DNA of 64,000 nucleotides from CAYNYF01 sp964401385. GTDB taxonomy: Bacteria > Planctomycetota > Phycisphaerae > SM23-33. The stretch spans positions 7,718 to 71,717 of the forward strand of contig CAYNYF010000007.1 of NCBI GenBank assembly GCA_964401385.1, in the 5' to 3' direction. Numbering within the stretch: the stretch's first letter is position 1; each line of letters begins with the position of its first letter. Below, piece after piece: positions 54,233 to 61,729 of the stretch. The notes under the pieces were generated by a model, which worked only from the letters and a program-made list of their open reading frames with translations, had not been told where the DNA came from and ran no database searches. The translations under genes were made by a program, and so were the position numbers.

Positions 54233-55034
54233 CCGGCGAGGCGGCCCTGGATAAGCTGATGGCCGATCACGGGCGCTTCGAGCACAACCTTCAGACGCTG
54301 CGGGTGGTGGACTACCTGGAGCGGCCCTACCCCGACTTTCACGGCCTGAACCTGACAAACGCCGTCCGCTGCTGCCTGGAGCGGCGCGGGAGGCGACCGG
54401 ACGGGCCGGCGGCCGCGGCCGCCGACAACGCCCCCCAGGCGCCGCTGGAGGGCCAATTGGTCGAGCTGGCCGACGACATTGCCTACACCTCGGCCGACCT
54501 GTACGACGCCCTGGCGGCGGGGTGGATCGACCTCGACCAGCTCGGCGAGCTGCCGCTGTGGCGGCGGGCGTGGGAGATGGCGGCGGCGGCGATGCCGTCG
54601 GCCCACACGATCCACAAACGCATCCGGGCCTGCCGCAACGTCCTGGCCGTCGCCTGCGACGACGTGATCGACCAGACGCGCCGGCAGATCGGGGAGATGC
54701 GGCTCGCCTCCCCGGCCGACGTGCAGTCGGCGGCTCGACGATGCGCCGCCTTCAGCCCCGAGCTGGCGCCGCAGGTCGACCAAATGGGGCGGTTCCTGCT
54801 GGAGAAAGTCTACCGCCACCCGGTCGCGCTGGGCCACGACGCCGAGGCGGGGCGGATCATCGCCGACCTGTTCGGGGCGTATCTGGCCTCGCCGTCACTG
54901 CTGCCCGCCCGCTATCGCCGCCGGATCGACAGCGAAGGGCCCCACCGCGTCGCCTGCGACTACATCGCCGGCATGACCGACCGCTTTTGCCGAAAGGAAC
55001 TTGCCCGCATAGCCGCGGACCGGCCATAGCCGGC
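53435..55034 (+). repeat. Exact 797-bp tandem duplication inside and after the dGTPase gene
   Basis: The segment starting at GAGGCGGCCCTGG recurs with an offset of 797 bases (53441 and 54238), and the TAG stop codons at 54230 and 55027 have the same offset. The six-base GCCGGC occurs at 53435-53440, 54232-54237 and 55029-55034, that is, at both ends and at the junction. Comparison of several full lines and of the encoded protein in every frame shows no difference between copies. Confidence 0.95.
54232..55029 (+). pseudogene. 5'-truncated second copy of the dGTPase gene
   Basis: The second copy encodes residues corresponding to ~119-383 of the dGTPase (GEAALDKLMADHGRFEHN to ARIAADRP) but lacks the N-terminus, the first metal His and the HD pair. 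It is in a different frame (+1) from the intact gene, so it is not a fusion, and it has no start codon or ribosome site of its own. It is probably not functional. Confidence 0.85.
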
Positions 55035-55057
55035 ACGCCCGAGCCCGCGCAAAAGAA

Positions 55058-55084
55058 CGCGGCGGCCCATGACGGACCGCCGCG
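55058..55084. terminator. GC hairpin between convergent genes
   Basis: CGCGGCGG (55058-55065) pairs with CCGCCGCG (55077-55084) across a short loop, between the duplicated dGTPase end and the convergent membrane-protein gene. No T run follows on either strand, so Rho-independent termination is only a possibility. Confidence 0.35.
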
Positions 55085-55111
55085 GAAGACGTCGCTGCCG
55101 GCCAAGCCGGC

Positions 55112-56929
55112 TTATTCGGATTTCTTCTCGCCGCCTTCTTCCTCGCCAGGCTCTTCCTCGGCCGGCGCTTCTTCGGCCGGCGCTTCTTCGGCGGGCGCTT
55201 CTTCGGCCGGTTGCTCCTCGGGGGGCGCTTCGGCCTCTTCGATCTCTTCAACGTAGACGTCGTCCAGGTCCGTGGCGTCGACCTTCTGACGCAGGATGAA
55301 GTAGATGTTCGTGGCGGCCGAGAAGACAAAGCACGCCAGGAACGCCAACACCACCGCGCTGACCAGATACACCCACAACATCAGGATCGTCGCAGCGACC
55401 GCCTCGGAGCCGTTCATGGCCTCCCACTGCATCGGCCCATGGAACTGGCTGAAGGTCGGCTGGGCCCACATGACGTCCAGCTTGCCGCCCCCGGTGGCGT
55501 ACTCCGGCCGGGCGTCGGCCCGCATCCACCATCCCGCCCAGTGATGAACCGTCCGCAGCGAGATGAAGGCGAACAGCCGCACGAACAGGTAGCAGATCGT
55601 CCCGTATACCGCCGCCGCCAGCCAGTAAAACCCGTAGCGGAACGGCCGGGCGAAGACGTAGCTGAAGGACCGGCTCAAGGCGTCGAAGCCGTCGGAGCCC
55701 TCCACCGCGATGGTCGGCCACATCAGCGGCGACCCGCCGACCAGGCCGATCGTCAGGAACGCGCAGATCAGCCCGGCCAGCAACGGCAGGAAGAACAGGA
55801 GGGCGAACAGCCACTCGCCCACCCATGGAATGGCCCCGACCAGGCCGGCCAGGGCGATGCAGAAGCCCAGGAATATGATGAATCCGAGCGGCAGCAGCGG
55901 CGCCCCGAAGAAGCTCAGGAACTTGGAAAGGCTGAACTTCACCGCCGCCACCATCGAGATCTTTTCCTCGCGAGCGGCGTGCAAGGCGGCAATGCGGCAG
56001 ATCGCCCCGCCCAGCAGCGCCCACAGCGCCAGGGCAACCACAACGTAGATGATCGTATACACCGGGTACATCCAGAACATCCAGGATACGCCCCAGGCCA
56101 TCAGCATCAGCCAAGCCAGCAGCCCGTACCTCTCCGGATCCTGGACGGCCCCGGCCTCGACGAAGTCGGGCCGATTCTGCCTGGCCCGCGCGCCGTATCC
56201 GACCGGCGTCATCGAGCCGTGATTCCGATACAGAAGCCCGACCCCGGCCGTGAACCGTGCCCGCGTCACCGCGGAGAAGGCATTGGCAAGGCAATACCCC
56301 TGCCAATCCAGGAAGCTGGCGAAGATCCGCCCCCCCCGGATCCCGCTCAGACTGGCCTTGCGCTGGATATATTCGGTCAGCGCGGTCCGCTTACCCGCCA
56401 GCAGGACCTCCTTGGCCTCTTCCTTCTTCTCCTCCCGGGTTTTGGCGGCCGCATCCTCCTTTCCAATCTGCTTTACCCGCTCCGAGTAGGCCTTATCGGC
56501 GTCCTCGACGGCGGCTTCGTAAGCCTTGCGGCTGCCTTCGCCGACCAGCTCGAAGACCTCCTCAAAGTCCTTCTTGGCCGTCATCCCCTCCTCCAGCTTC
56601 ACGAAGTCCGTGAGCTGCCCAACCATTCCCTGCAACGCGAAGACTCGGGTTTCCTCGCGCCAAGTCTTTTTGGCTTCCAGGAATGCGCTCCGGCTGGGGG
56701 CAGTCCACAGGGCCCAGGCCTCGTTCCTCGGCACACGGTTGGTCTCGGAGGCGCCCGACCATATCGGGTCCATGACGACCCGCCCTATGGCCCAGGTCAG
56801 GGCGATCGCCAGCAAGGCCAGCAGCAGCTTGCTGGGATGGACCGCCATTTTGAAGCTCTTGAAGATCTGAGGAAAACTGAAGACCTCGTTCCAGCTAACC
56901 TTTCGCAACGCCTGCTGTTCGTCGGCCAT
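55112..56929 (-). CDS. Large membrane protein with acidic EEAPA repeat tail
   Basis: A 605-residue protein with its ATG at 56929. One hydrophobic span near 35-52 (LLLALLAIALTWAIGRVVM) is followed by a ~200-residue soluble helical section (EEKKEEAKEVLLAGKRTAL), a Tyr/Trp-rich membrane block with about six spans from 275 to 470 (MFWMYPVYTIIYVVVALALWALLGGAI, FLGFCIALAGLVGAIPWVG, FFLPLLAGLICAFLTIGLVGG), and a final span near 535-560. The C-terminus is strongly acidic with EEAPAEEAPAEEAPAEE. It looks like the planctomycete-specific multi-span proteins with no assigned function. Its promoter candidate is at 57040-57067. Confidence 0.75.
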   Translation of the reverse strand: MADEQQALRKVSWNEVFSFPQIFKSFKMAVHPSKLLLALLAIALTWAIGRVVMDPIWSGASETNRVPRNEAWALWTAPSRSAFLEAKKTWREETRVFALQGMVGQLTDFVKLEEGMTAKKDFEEVFELVGEGSRKAYEAAVEDADKAYSERVKQIGKEDAAAKTREEKKEEAKEVLLAGKRTALTEYIQRKASLSGIRGGRIFASFLDWQGYCLANAFSAVTRARFTAGVGLLYRNHGSMTPVGYGARARQNRPDFVEAGAVQDPERYGLLAWLMLMAWGVSWMFWMYPVYTIIYVVVALALWALLGGAICRIAALHAAREEKISMVAAVKFSLSKFLSFFGAPLLPLGFIIFLGFCIALAGLVGAIPWVGEWLFALLFFLPLLAGLICAFLTIGLVGGSPLMWPTIAVEGSDGFDALSRSFSYVFARPFRYGFYWLAAAVYGTICYLFVRLFAFISLRTVHHWAGWWMRADARPEYATGGGKLDVMWAQPTFSQFHGPMQWEAMNGSEAVAATILMLWVYLVSAVVLAFLACFVFSAATNIYFILRQKVDATDLDDVYVEEIEEAEAPPEEQPAEEAPAEEAPAEEAPAEEEPGEEEGGEKKSE

Positions 56930-57039
56930 GACAATTCCTTTCGATTGCGATTCAGCCGGCCGGGGAGCCCGCTCCTCATAACAAGCCCCACGCCACCCCT
57001 CGATGTTGGCGGAGGCAAGCCACCTTATGATCGCCGCGA

Positions 57040-57067
57040 ATTATAGCCTTTCTCGGACGGCATGCAA
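57040..57067 (-). promoter_or_regulatory. Promoter of the large membrane protein gene
   Basis: On the minus strand TTGCAT (57062-57067) and a consensus TATAAT (57040-57045) are 16 bases apart, with a leader of about 100 bases before ATG 56929. Confidence 0.5.
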
Positions 57068-57160
57068 TCAATTTTCGAATGAAAGTCGCCGCCGGACAGA
57101 CACCTAAGTACTACAACGCCACGAAGGCTCAAGAGAATCTATGCCGCAAGCCGGTGGCGT

Positions 57161-57185
57161 CTTCCAGGAACCCGATTCCTGGAAG
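57161..57185. repeat. Perfect inverted repeat, 10-bp stem and 5-base loop
   Basis: CTTCCAGGAA (57161-57170), loop CCCGA, TTCCTGGAAG (57176-57185). There is no T run after it. It may be an operator, a terminator or part of a mobile element's end. Confidence 0.6.
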
Positions 57186-57259
57186 GAGACAAGGCGTGGA
57201 CGCCAACACGATTCTCAAGGTTAGCAGCCCGTGGAGAAAGGCCTCTTGAGACGCACGGT

Positions 57260-57824
57260 ATGGTAATCCTTGAAGCGGTCAAGGAGGACGCGCACGTGGC
57301 GATGGGCAAGCGGGCGAGGGAACGGCAGCCGGAGCTGTGGGTGGCGGTAACCGAGATGCCCCAGGCCCCGGGGCATCCTTTCTGTCGGAAGCTGAATGGA
57401 CTGCCGGGAGAGCACGGCTTCGACGGGTTTGTGGAGGGGGCCGTGTCAGCCGTTCTGCCACGATTGACCGGCCCGGCCGAGCATTCCGCCTGGGGTGTAC
57501 TTCCGCATGCTGCTGATCGGCTACTTCGAGGGGATCGACTCGGAGCGTGGGATCGCCTGGGGTTGCACGGATAGTCTGACGCTTCGGGAGTTCCCGGGCT
57601 GCGGCCTGAAGGAATCGACCCCCGACCATTGCAGCCTGAGCAGGATCCGTCAGCGTCTGGCCGTGGAGACGCACGAGGAGGTCTTCACCTGGGTTCTCAA
57701 GCGTCTGGCCGAGACGGGCCTGAACCTCCGCGGCCTCTCGGCACACGTCCTGCCCGGGAAGTTCACGCTCTACCTCGCCCTGCACTCCGCCGCCGAGGCC
57801 AACAAGGCCGTGAAGGCGATGTGA
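57260..57824 (+). pseudogene. Frameshifted transposase remnant (IS5/IS1182-like)
   Basis: Two frames must be joined to read it. The first half has RQPELWVAVTEMPQAPGHPF and LNGLPGEHGFDGFVE. After a frameshift near 57440-57490 the second half reads PPGVYFRMLLIGYFEGIDSE, then RGIAWGCTDSLTLREFPGCGL, TPDHCSLSRIRQRLAVETHE and VFTWVLKRLAETGLNLRG. I know this series from IS1182/IS5-type transposases common in planctomycetes. In intact members a DDE catalytic domain follows; here the sequence switches instead to a short stretch (VLPGKFTLYLALHSAAEAN) that recurs at 58430-58527, and stops. No catalytic Asp remains. The element is inactive. Confidence 0.75.
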
Positions 57825-57826
57825 CG
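57731..57826 (+). repeat. Direct repeat A flanking the DUF4160-DUF2442 pair
   Basis: About 95 bases, closely similar to 58430-58527. Translated in frame, the two read GLSAHVLPGKFTLYLALHSA and GLIAHVLGGKFTLYLALDPA, both continuing AEANKAVK. The similarity is about four bases in five by eye. Confidence 0.75.
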
Positions 57827-57924
57827 GCGCCGCTTTCGCGCCTGTTTGCCCCGAGCGCTGCTGGCCCTCACCCTCAGGGGCGAACGGAGTGGAGCAAGAC
57901 CCACGCCGTTGGCAAGGCTTTCGG

Positions 57925-57953
57925 TTGTCGGGTAGCCGACGCGGGAGTATAAT
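57925..57953 (+). promoter_or_regulatory. Promoter of the DUF4160-DUF2442 pair, leaderless
   Basis: TTGTCG (57925-57930) and a consensus TATAAT (57948-57953) are separated by 17 bases. The expected transcription start is at about 57960, the GTG start codon. No ribosome site is present within usual distance. Confidence 0.6.
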
Positions 57954-57959
57954 CTATCT

Positions 57960-58196
57960 GTGCCCACGGCCTTCAGAGCAAAGGGCTACCGGTTCTTCTT
58001 TTTCAGCTTGGAAGGATCGGAACGCCTCCACGTTCACGTCGAGAAGGCGGGGGCGTACGCCAAGTTTTGGCTGGAGCCGGTGTCGCTGGCAAGAAACCGG
58101 GGCTTCCGCAGCCACGAGTTGACCGAGATCAGGAAACTCGTCGAGGCGAACCGGGCGATGCTTGAGGAGAAGTGGGATGAGCATCTCGGACATTAG
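57960..58196 (+). CDS. DUF4160 protein
   Basis: A 78-residue protein starting at GTG 57960. It has the full DUF4160 pattern: MPTAFRAKGYRFFFFSLEGSERLHVHVEKAGAYAKFWLEPVSLARNRGF and HELTEIRKLVEANRAMLEEKWDEH, including the HVHV and KFWL motifs. DUF4160 genes usually precede a DUF2442 gene, as here, and are often on mobile or accessory segments. A toxin-antitoxin-like role has been suggested by context, but I know of no proven activity. The pair sits between two direct repeats inside a decayed insertion element. Confidence 0.9.
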   Translation: MPTAFRAKGYRFFFFSLEGSERLHVHVEKAGAYAKFWLEPVSLARNRGFRSHELTEIRKLVEANRAMLEEKWDEHLGH

Positions 58197-58419
58197 GATA
58201 GAGCCGCTCGCCACGAGCGTGTCTTTCTCTGCCGATTCCCTCACTGTGGTTCTGGCCGACGGGCGTGAGATCACTGCGCCCCTGGAGTGGTTCCCGCGTC
58301 TCCGCGACGCCGACAATGAGCAGCGGCAGCAGTGGCGCCTGATCGGCGGCGGCGTGGGGATTCATTGGGAGGCCGTTGACGAAGATATCTCCGTCGAAAG
58401 CCTGCTGTCCTTGGGATGA
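58177..58419 (+). CDS. DUF2442 protein
   Basis: About 80 residues from ATG 58177, which overlaps the DUF4160 gene by 20 bases and follows GAGGAGAAG. The DUF2442 features are VSFSADSLTVVLADGREITAPLEWFPRLRDAD, GIHWEAVDEDISVESLLSLG. It is compact and soluble; members often contain the IHWPxIDEDISV ending seen here as IHWEAVDEDISV. Its overlap with DUF4160 indicates translation as a pair. Confidence 0.9.
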   Translation: MSISDIRIEPLATSVSFSADSLTVVLADGREITAPLEWFPRLRDADNEQRQQWRLIGGGVGIHWEAVDEDISVESLLSLG

Positions 58420-58420
58420 C

Positions 58421-58547
58421 GGGTCGCCGGGGCCTGATCGCCCACGTCCTCGGCGGGAAGTTCACACTCTACCTCGCCCTGGACCCCGCCGCCGAGGCCA
58501 ACAAGGCCGTAAAGCCGATGTGGCGACGGCTCCCCCGCGCAACGTAG
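58421..58547 (+). pseudogene. Orphan C-terminal gene fragment within direct repeat B
   Basis: The frame reads GLIAHVLGGKFTLYLALDPA, then AEANKAVKPMWRRLPRAT, and stops at a TAG that lies in a GTAGGGCGGG element. It has no start. It matches the end of the transposase remnant at 57731-57826, so both are derived from one ancestral C-terminus of unknown origin. Confidence 0.5.
58430..58527 (+). repeat. Direct repeat B flanking the DUF4160-DUF2442 pair
   Basis: Partner of 57731-57826; see that entry. The two repeats enclose about 600 bases with the promoter and both DUF genes. Confidence 0.7.
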
Positions 58548-58598
58548 GGCGGGTACGCCTGCCCGCGGAGCCGTAGGGCAGGGAGACTTCCCTGCCCA
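58544..58598. repeat. REP-like element with GTAGGGCGGG and a perfect hairpin
   Basis: Starts with GTAGGGCGGG (58544-58553), followed by CCCGCGG and then a perfect 9-bp stem GGGCAGGGA (58576-58584) and TCCCTGCCC (58589-58597) with a four-base loop. The same core, in the other orientation, forms the cluster at 60686-60836. Confidence 0.65.
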
Positions 58599-58684
58599 AT
58601 GCGCCCGGATGTTGGCTTCCGTGCCGGGCGCTCACGCAGACAAGGCGGGTGGCAGGCATTTTCCCCACCCTTTGAAGAGAGTCT

Positions 58685-60226
58685 TCACTTCATCTTCCCT
58701 TGGGTTACCTCAAGACCGTCTCTGTAGACGAAGGGTATCGTGTAACTTTTCGAGCCGTTGCGCTTCACCTCCAGGCTCAGAACACCAACCGACACTAGGT
58801 CATCGACGACAGATTGCCAGTTCGTTCCGAGAATTGCGCCCATTGCACTTGCAGTGTACTCCGCCTTGCCCTTGACGAACTTCTTAATGAACGTCCACAG
58901 GTGCGGGAACTCTGCTTCCAGGTACGTCTCCCGCTTACGCTTTGAAAGTTCTTTCAGCCCGTATCGGATAGCTGCAGCTCCGATTATTTCAGCAGAGGTG
59001 CCCGACGGGTTAGCGTTGAAATCGTCCTGCTGGCGCTGCTTCGCCTTGGTGAGCAAATCTATGACGTCGCGCGGGGTGACAACTCCCTTTCCGTCTTGGG
59101 TGTGGGTGTAGATCCAGCGCAGCGTGGGGCTCTGGCGTGACCCACGGTGAACTGTCTTCGGGAAGACTCGGTAGAAGAGCTCCTCGCGGTAGGCTTGATT
59201 AGCCTCCAGTCGTGCTGTCTCAACGCTCAGGTACGAGGCTAAATCGCGGCACGCGAATAGTCTCTTTACAATCATCGTCAAGATTTGGTTTTCGGACCAT
59301 TTCAGGGTGTCAGCCTGCCTCGCCGTGACGTGCGTCAGGGCGGTAAATCCGTTCCCTTCGGCAACTATTTGCTCAAGTATGTCATCGCGCAAGAATACTT
59401 TGACTCTTATCTGCTTCGATTCAAATATGCGCAGTGTCCTGAGAAGAGCGCGGAGGGCACGGGTCTCAACAGCGGAACGACGTGGGAATATCTCGTCCAA
59501 GCGATCGATCATCAGCCAAAGATTGAGGTCAGCCTTCCTTAGCACCGACTCGAGGGTATCACGTATGCCGCCGACGTGTCTCGGCAAGACGGCACTTGTC
59601 TGATCTGTCCTTGATGTATCCTCGGTGGTGACCGGTTTCCCGAACATATCAAGCTCGAGGGTTCCACCGTTATCCGGGAATGTGTAACGGACGATGGGCC
59701 TGAAGCTTCTTACGACCGCAATGGCCCACTCCAAGACTCCTCGAAGGTTTCGTGGCTTCTCAAACTCTGGTATTCTGGCCAGCTGGCAGGCGTTACGAAA
59801 ATTGGAAAGCTCCTCGTCGCAGCCTTGCAGATACCGACTGTATCGAGGACGCTTCACAAAGTGCTCGTGGGCAAGTGAGATCAGGTAAACGCACCAGAAG
59901 TCGAGGAAGTCCTCCTCAGTCATAGTTTCAAACTCGTCGCTGAACGCGTGAAAGATCTCGTCACCCGCGCGCTGGACGCCATGGGCGAGTATGACTTTCT
60001 TACGCTCGAGTAGCATCTCCGGCAGGAAATCGACAAATATGCGGTAGAGCGCGCTTTTCCCGGATCCTTTTGTGCCGGGAATCAGGTCCACTCTGTCCTC
60101 CAAGAGGTCGGTGAAAACCGAGGTTTCGACACGAGCGTTCTCTAGGAGGGTGTCTTGCTCCGCGACGGATGAACCCAAGTCAAGTGCTCTTAGGATCCGC
60201 GCTAGCGTGTCGTTGCTGTGGGGCAT
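58685..60226 (-). CDS. P-loop ATPase of the Sll1717 type
   Basis: A 513-residue protein from ATG 60226. Walker A is PGTKGSGKSALYR near residue 50, and Walker B is LWLMIDRLDEIF, followed by RALLRTLRIFE and VKVFLRDDILEQIV. The rest is helical (KAKQRQQDDFNANP, AIRYGLKELSKRKRE) and ends with a winged-helix-like segment (FVKGKAEYTASAMGAILG to VGVLSLEVKRNG). I recognise the family called Sll1717, a STAND-like P-loop ATPase often found in accessory or defence islands. GC content is visibly below that of its neighbours (a sampled line at 59221-59280 is 50% GC), which suggests acquisition by transfer. No nuclease or effector is adjacent. Confidence 0.8.
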   Translation of the reverse strand: MPHSNDTLARILRALDLGSSVAEQDTLLENARVETSVFTDLLEDRVDLIPGTKGSGKSALYRIFVDFLPEMLLERKKVILAHGVQRAGDEIFHAFSDEFETMTEEDFLDFWCVYLISLAHEHFVKRPRYSRYLQGCDEELSNFRNACQLARIPEFEKPRNLRGVLEWAIAVVRSFRPIVRYTFPDNGGTLELDMFGKPVTTEDTSRTDQTSAVLPRHVGGIRDTLESVLRKADLNLWLMIDRLDEIFPRRSAVETRALRALLRTLRIFESKQIRVKVFLRDDILEQIVAEGNGFTALTHVTARQADTLKWSENQILTMIVKRLFACRDLASYLSVETARLEANQAYREELFYRVFPKTVHRGSRQSPTLRWIYTHTQDGKGVVTPRDVIDLLTKAKQRQQDDFNANPSGTSAEIIGAAAIRYGLKELSKRKRETYLEAEFPHLWTFIKKFVKGKAEYTASAMGAILGTNWQSVVDDLVSVGVLSLEVKRNGSKSYTIPFVYRDGLEVTQGKMK

Positions 60227-60440
60227 TGCCGCGTTTCGTCCCTGTCGTCAGGAAATGCTGACATGTAGTTTCAACAGAGCATCTTCCCTAATATGCGCGC
60301 GGAAGGCAAGGATCTTCTGTGCAAGTCTTCGTGGGTGGACTGCGTAAGAAACCAGAGGCCTGTCTGCTAAGAGCGGGAGTTCTATAGACCGGAACCTGGA
60401 CGAGGCTGCGGATCGTAGCGCCTATGGAACGCGCTAAGGT

Positions 60441-60674
60441 TCACTGGCTCAGTCGGCCGACGAGGGGGAATTGTTGGAGGAACTCCGGGCCGTGGGGGGC
60501 GCGGGCGAGGTCGTTCGTCAGGTCTCTGCCGGCGCGGTGTCCGCCCTGGTGGGCCCCGGCCTTCCACAGGAAGCTCTCGCTGACGTCGTACACGTTTCCG
60601 TCGTAGGCGACGTACGCCGGCCGGCCGTCGGCGCCGTCGAAGCCGGCAAGCTCCTCGGGCGTGAAGAGCTTCAT
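60441..60674 (-). CDS. Cytochrome b5-like heme-binding domain protein
   Basis: A 77-residue single-domain protein from ATG 60674, preceded by GGGGAGG. It reads MKLFTPEELAGFDGADGRPA, then YVAYDGNVYDVSESFLWKAG, HQGGHRAGRDLTNDLARAPHG, and ends EFLQQFPLVGRLSQ. The pattern YVAYxGxVYDVSxSxxW and HxxGHxAGxDLT is that of the bacterial cytochrome b5-like heme/steroid-binding family; the conserved His residues of that region could bind heme. It is soluble, with no signal. It lies next to DpsL, with a repeat cluster between them; both concern iron or heme, which may be coincidence. Confidence 0.85.
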   Translation of the reverse strand: MKLFTPEELAGFDGADGRPAYVAYDGNVYDVSESFLWKAGAHQGGHRAGRDLTNDLARAPHGPEFLQQFPLVGRLSQ

Positions 60675-60685
60675 CGCGGCCTCCC

Positions 60686-60836
60686 CTTGCCCGCGCGGCG
60701 GGTGCCCGCCCTACATTCCGCGGGCAAGCATGCCCCCCTACGTTCCGCGGGTAAGGTTGGCGGGGCGGTAGCCCCGCCCTACATTCCGCGGGCAAGCACC
60801 AGCCTGCTTGCGCTAGCTGGCGGGTGCCCGCCCTAC
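60686..60836. repeat. Cluster of CCCGCCCTAC repeat elements
   Basis: Three CCCGCCCTAC cores lie at 60705-60714, 60773-60782 and 60827-60836. The first two continue with the same CATTCCGCGGGCAAGCA, at 60713 and 60781. Inverted partners such as GGCGGGGCGGTAGCCCCGCC make hairpins. The last core overlaps the dpsL gene end, whose TAG stop is the complement of CTA in the repeat. Confidence 0.75.
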
Positions 60837-61390
60837 ACGTGCAGGAACTTGGAGACGAAGGGCGACTCGCCCACCGTCCGCCGGCGGAAGTGCCCCGACG
60901 GGCCGTGGGCCAGGAACTCGGCAAACCACGCCTCGTGCTCGATCTCCTCGTGCAAAATCGCCAGCGCCAGATCGTACGTGCGGTGGTCCTTGCCGGCCGT
61001 GACGTTGCAGACGTGGGTGTAGCCGCGGACGGCGCACTGCTCGGCCTTCAGCAGCACTTCCAGCACCGCCTTGACGTCGGTGGGGTCCTTCGGCAGCGAC
61101 GCCGGCGGGCAGGCGGACATGTCGTGAAACACCTTCATGTCCTCCGGCAGCTTGCCGCCCAGCTCGTAGATCCGCGGCACCAGCGCCTCGAAGTGGTTGC
61201 GGTCCTCCACGCGGGCGTCCTCGGCGATCTCCTTGAGGCCCTCGCCTTCCAGCCCGATCAGGTTCACCCGCAAAACGGTATAATAGTAGTACGTGGTCAG
61301 CTCGGCCGCGGCGTTGCGGACCAGCAGGTCCAGCAGCTCGTCCACGTTCACGCCCGCCTTCTCAACCATCTCCCTGGACACCAGTTTCAT
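60833..61390 (-). CDS. DpsL/thioferritin-type ferritin-like protein
   Basis: A 185-residue four-helix ferritin-family protein from ATG 61390, which follows AAAGGAGCAGG. The pattern is that of archaeal and anaerobe DpsL/thioferritin: AAAELTTYYYYTVLRVN, GLEGEGLKEIAEDARVEDRNHFEALVPRIYELGGKLP, SACPPASLP with Cys94, LLKAEQCAVRGYTHVCN (Cys119, Cys128), AILHEEIEHEAWFAEFL and GPSGHFRR with GESPFVSKFL at the end. Candidate ferroxidase ligands are Glu30, Glu62, Glu117, Glu149 and His152. The protein should oxidise iron with peroxide, store it and protect DNA in an anaerobe or microaerophile. A near-consensus promoter lies 122 bases upstream. Confidence 0.92.
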   Translation of the reverse strand: MKLVSREMVEKAGVNVDELLDLLVRNAAAELTTYYYYTVLRVNLIGLEGEGLKEIAEDARVEDRNHFEALVPRIYELGGKLPEDMKVFHDMSACPPASLPKDPTDVKAVLEVLLKAEQCAVRGYTHVCNVTAGKDHRTYDLALAILHEEIEHEAWFAEFLAHGPSGHFRRRTVGESPFVSKFLHV

Positions 61391-61729
61391 TTTTCCTGCT
61401 CCTTTCGAAATGCTTTCCTGCCTCGGCCGGGCGGCGCCCGCGCAGTCGCCGGCCGGGTCGAGGTCCTGCCAGGAGTTCTGCCCACGTGCCCGCGGACGTG
61501 CACTCCGTGCAATTGTATGCACATGAGTCGGTTTTGTCAACCTGCCGGCGGCCCGCCCGCCGCGCCGGCCGGGGCGGGCGGCGAGGGGCGGGGGCAAAGC
61601 TTTGGAAAGACGGTGGGAATGTCTGGCCTTGGCCGGCTAAGATGTTAACATTACCGCCCCGGCCGGGTGGCTGGGCCGGCCCCCGGCGGATGGAGGCCTG
61701 CGACCTTGGCCTGATTTCGGAGGCAGTTC
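61391..61729. other. Divergent regulatory region between dpsL and the propeller gene
   Basis: A 339-base gap without a gene. It contains the dpsL promoter (61512-61540), its ~115-base leader, and an AT-rich patch at 61637-61654 (CTAAGATGTTAACATTA) that may hold the promoter of the plus-strand gene. Repressor operator sites were not recognised. Confidence 0.5.
61512..61540 (-). promoter_or_regulatory. Near-consensus sigma-70 promoter of dpsL
   Basis: On the minus strand a perfect TTGACA (61535-61540) and TACAAT (61512-61517) are separated by 17 bases. It is the strongest promoter seen in the window, in keeping with an abundant stress protein. Confidence 0.7.

Larger units (their letters stand above)
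56930..57259. other. Intergenic region upstream of a transposase remnant
   Basis: About 330 bases without a gene. It contains the promoter candidate of the membrane protein, a perfect 10-bp inverted repeat (57161-57185), and a GAGAATC/GATTCTC pair around it. The latter could be part of the terminal sequence of a decayed insertion element; I found no clear terminal repeats or target duplication. Confidence 0.5.

Noticed and set aside
53725..55029. A 434-codon frame that seems to join two parts of the dGTPase
   Set aside because: Its first half is an out-of-frame reading of the intact dGTPase gene; only the second half is real coding sequence and it has no start of its own.
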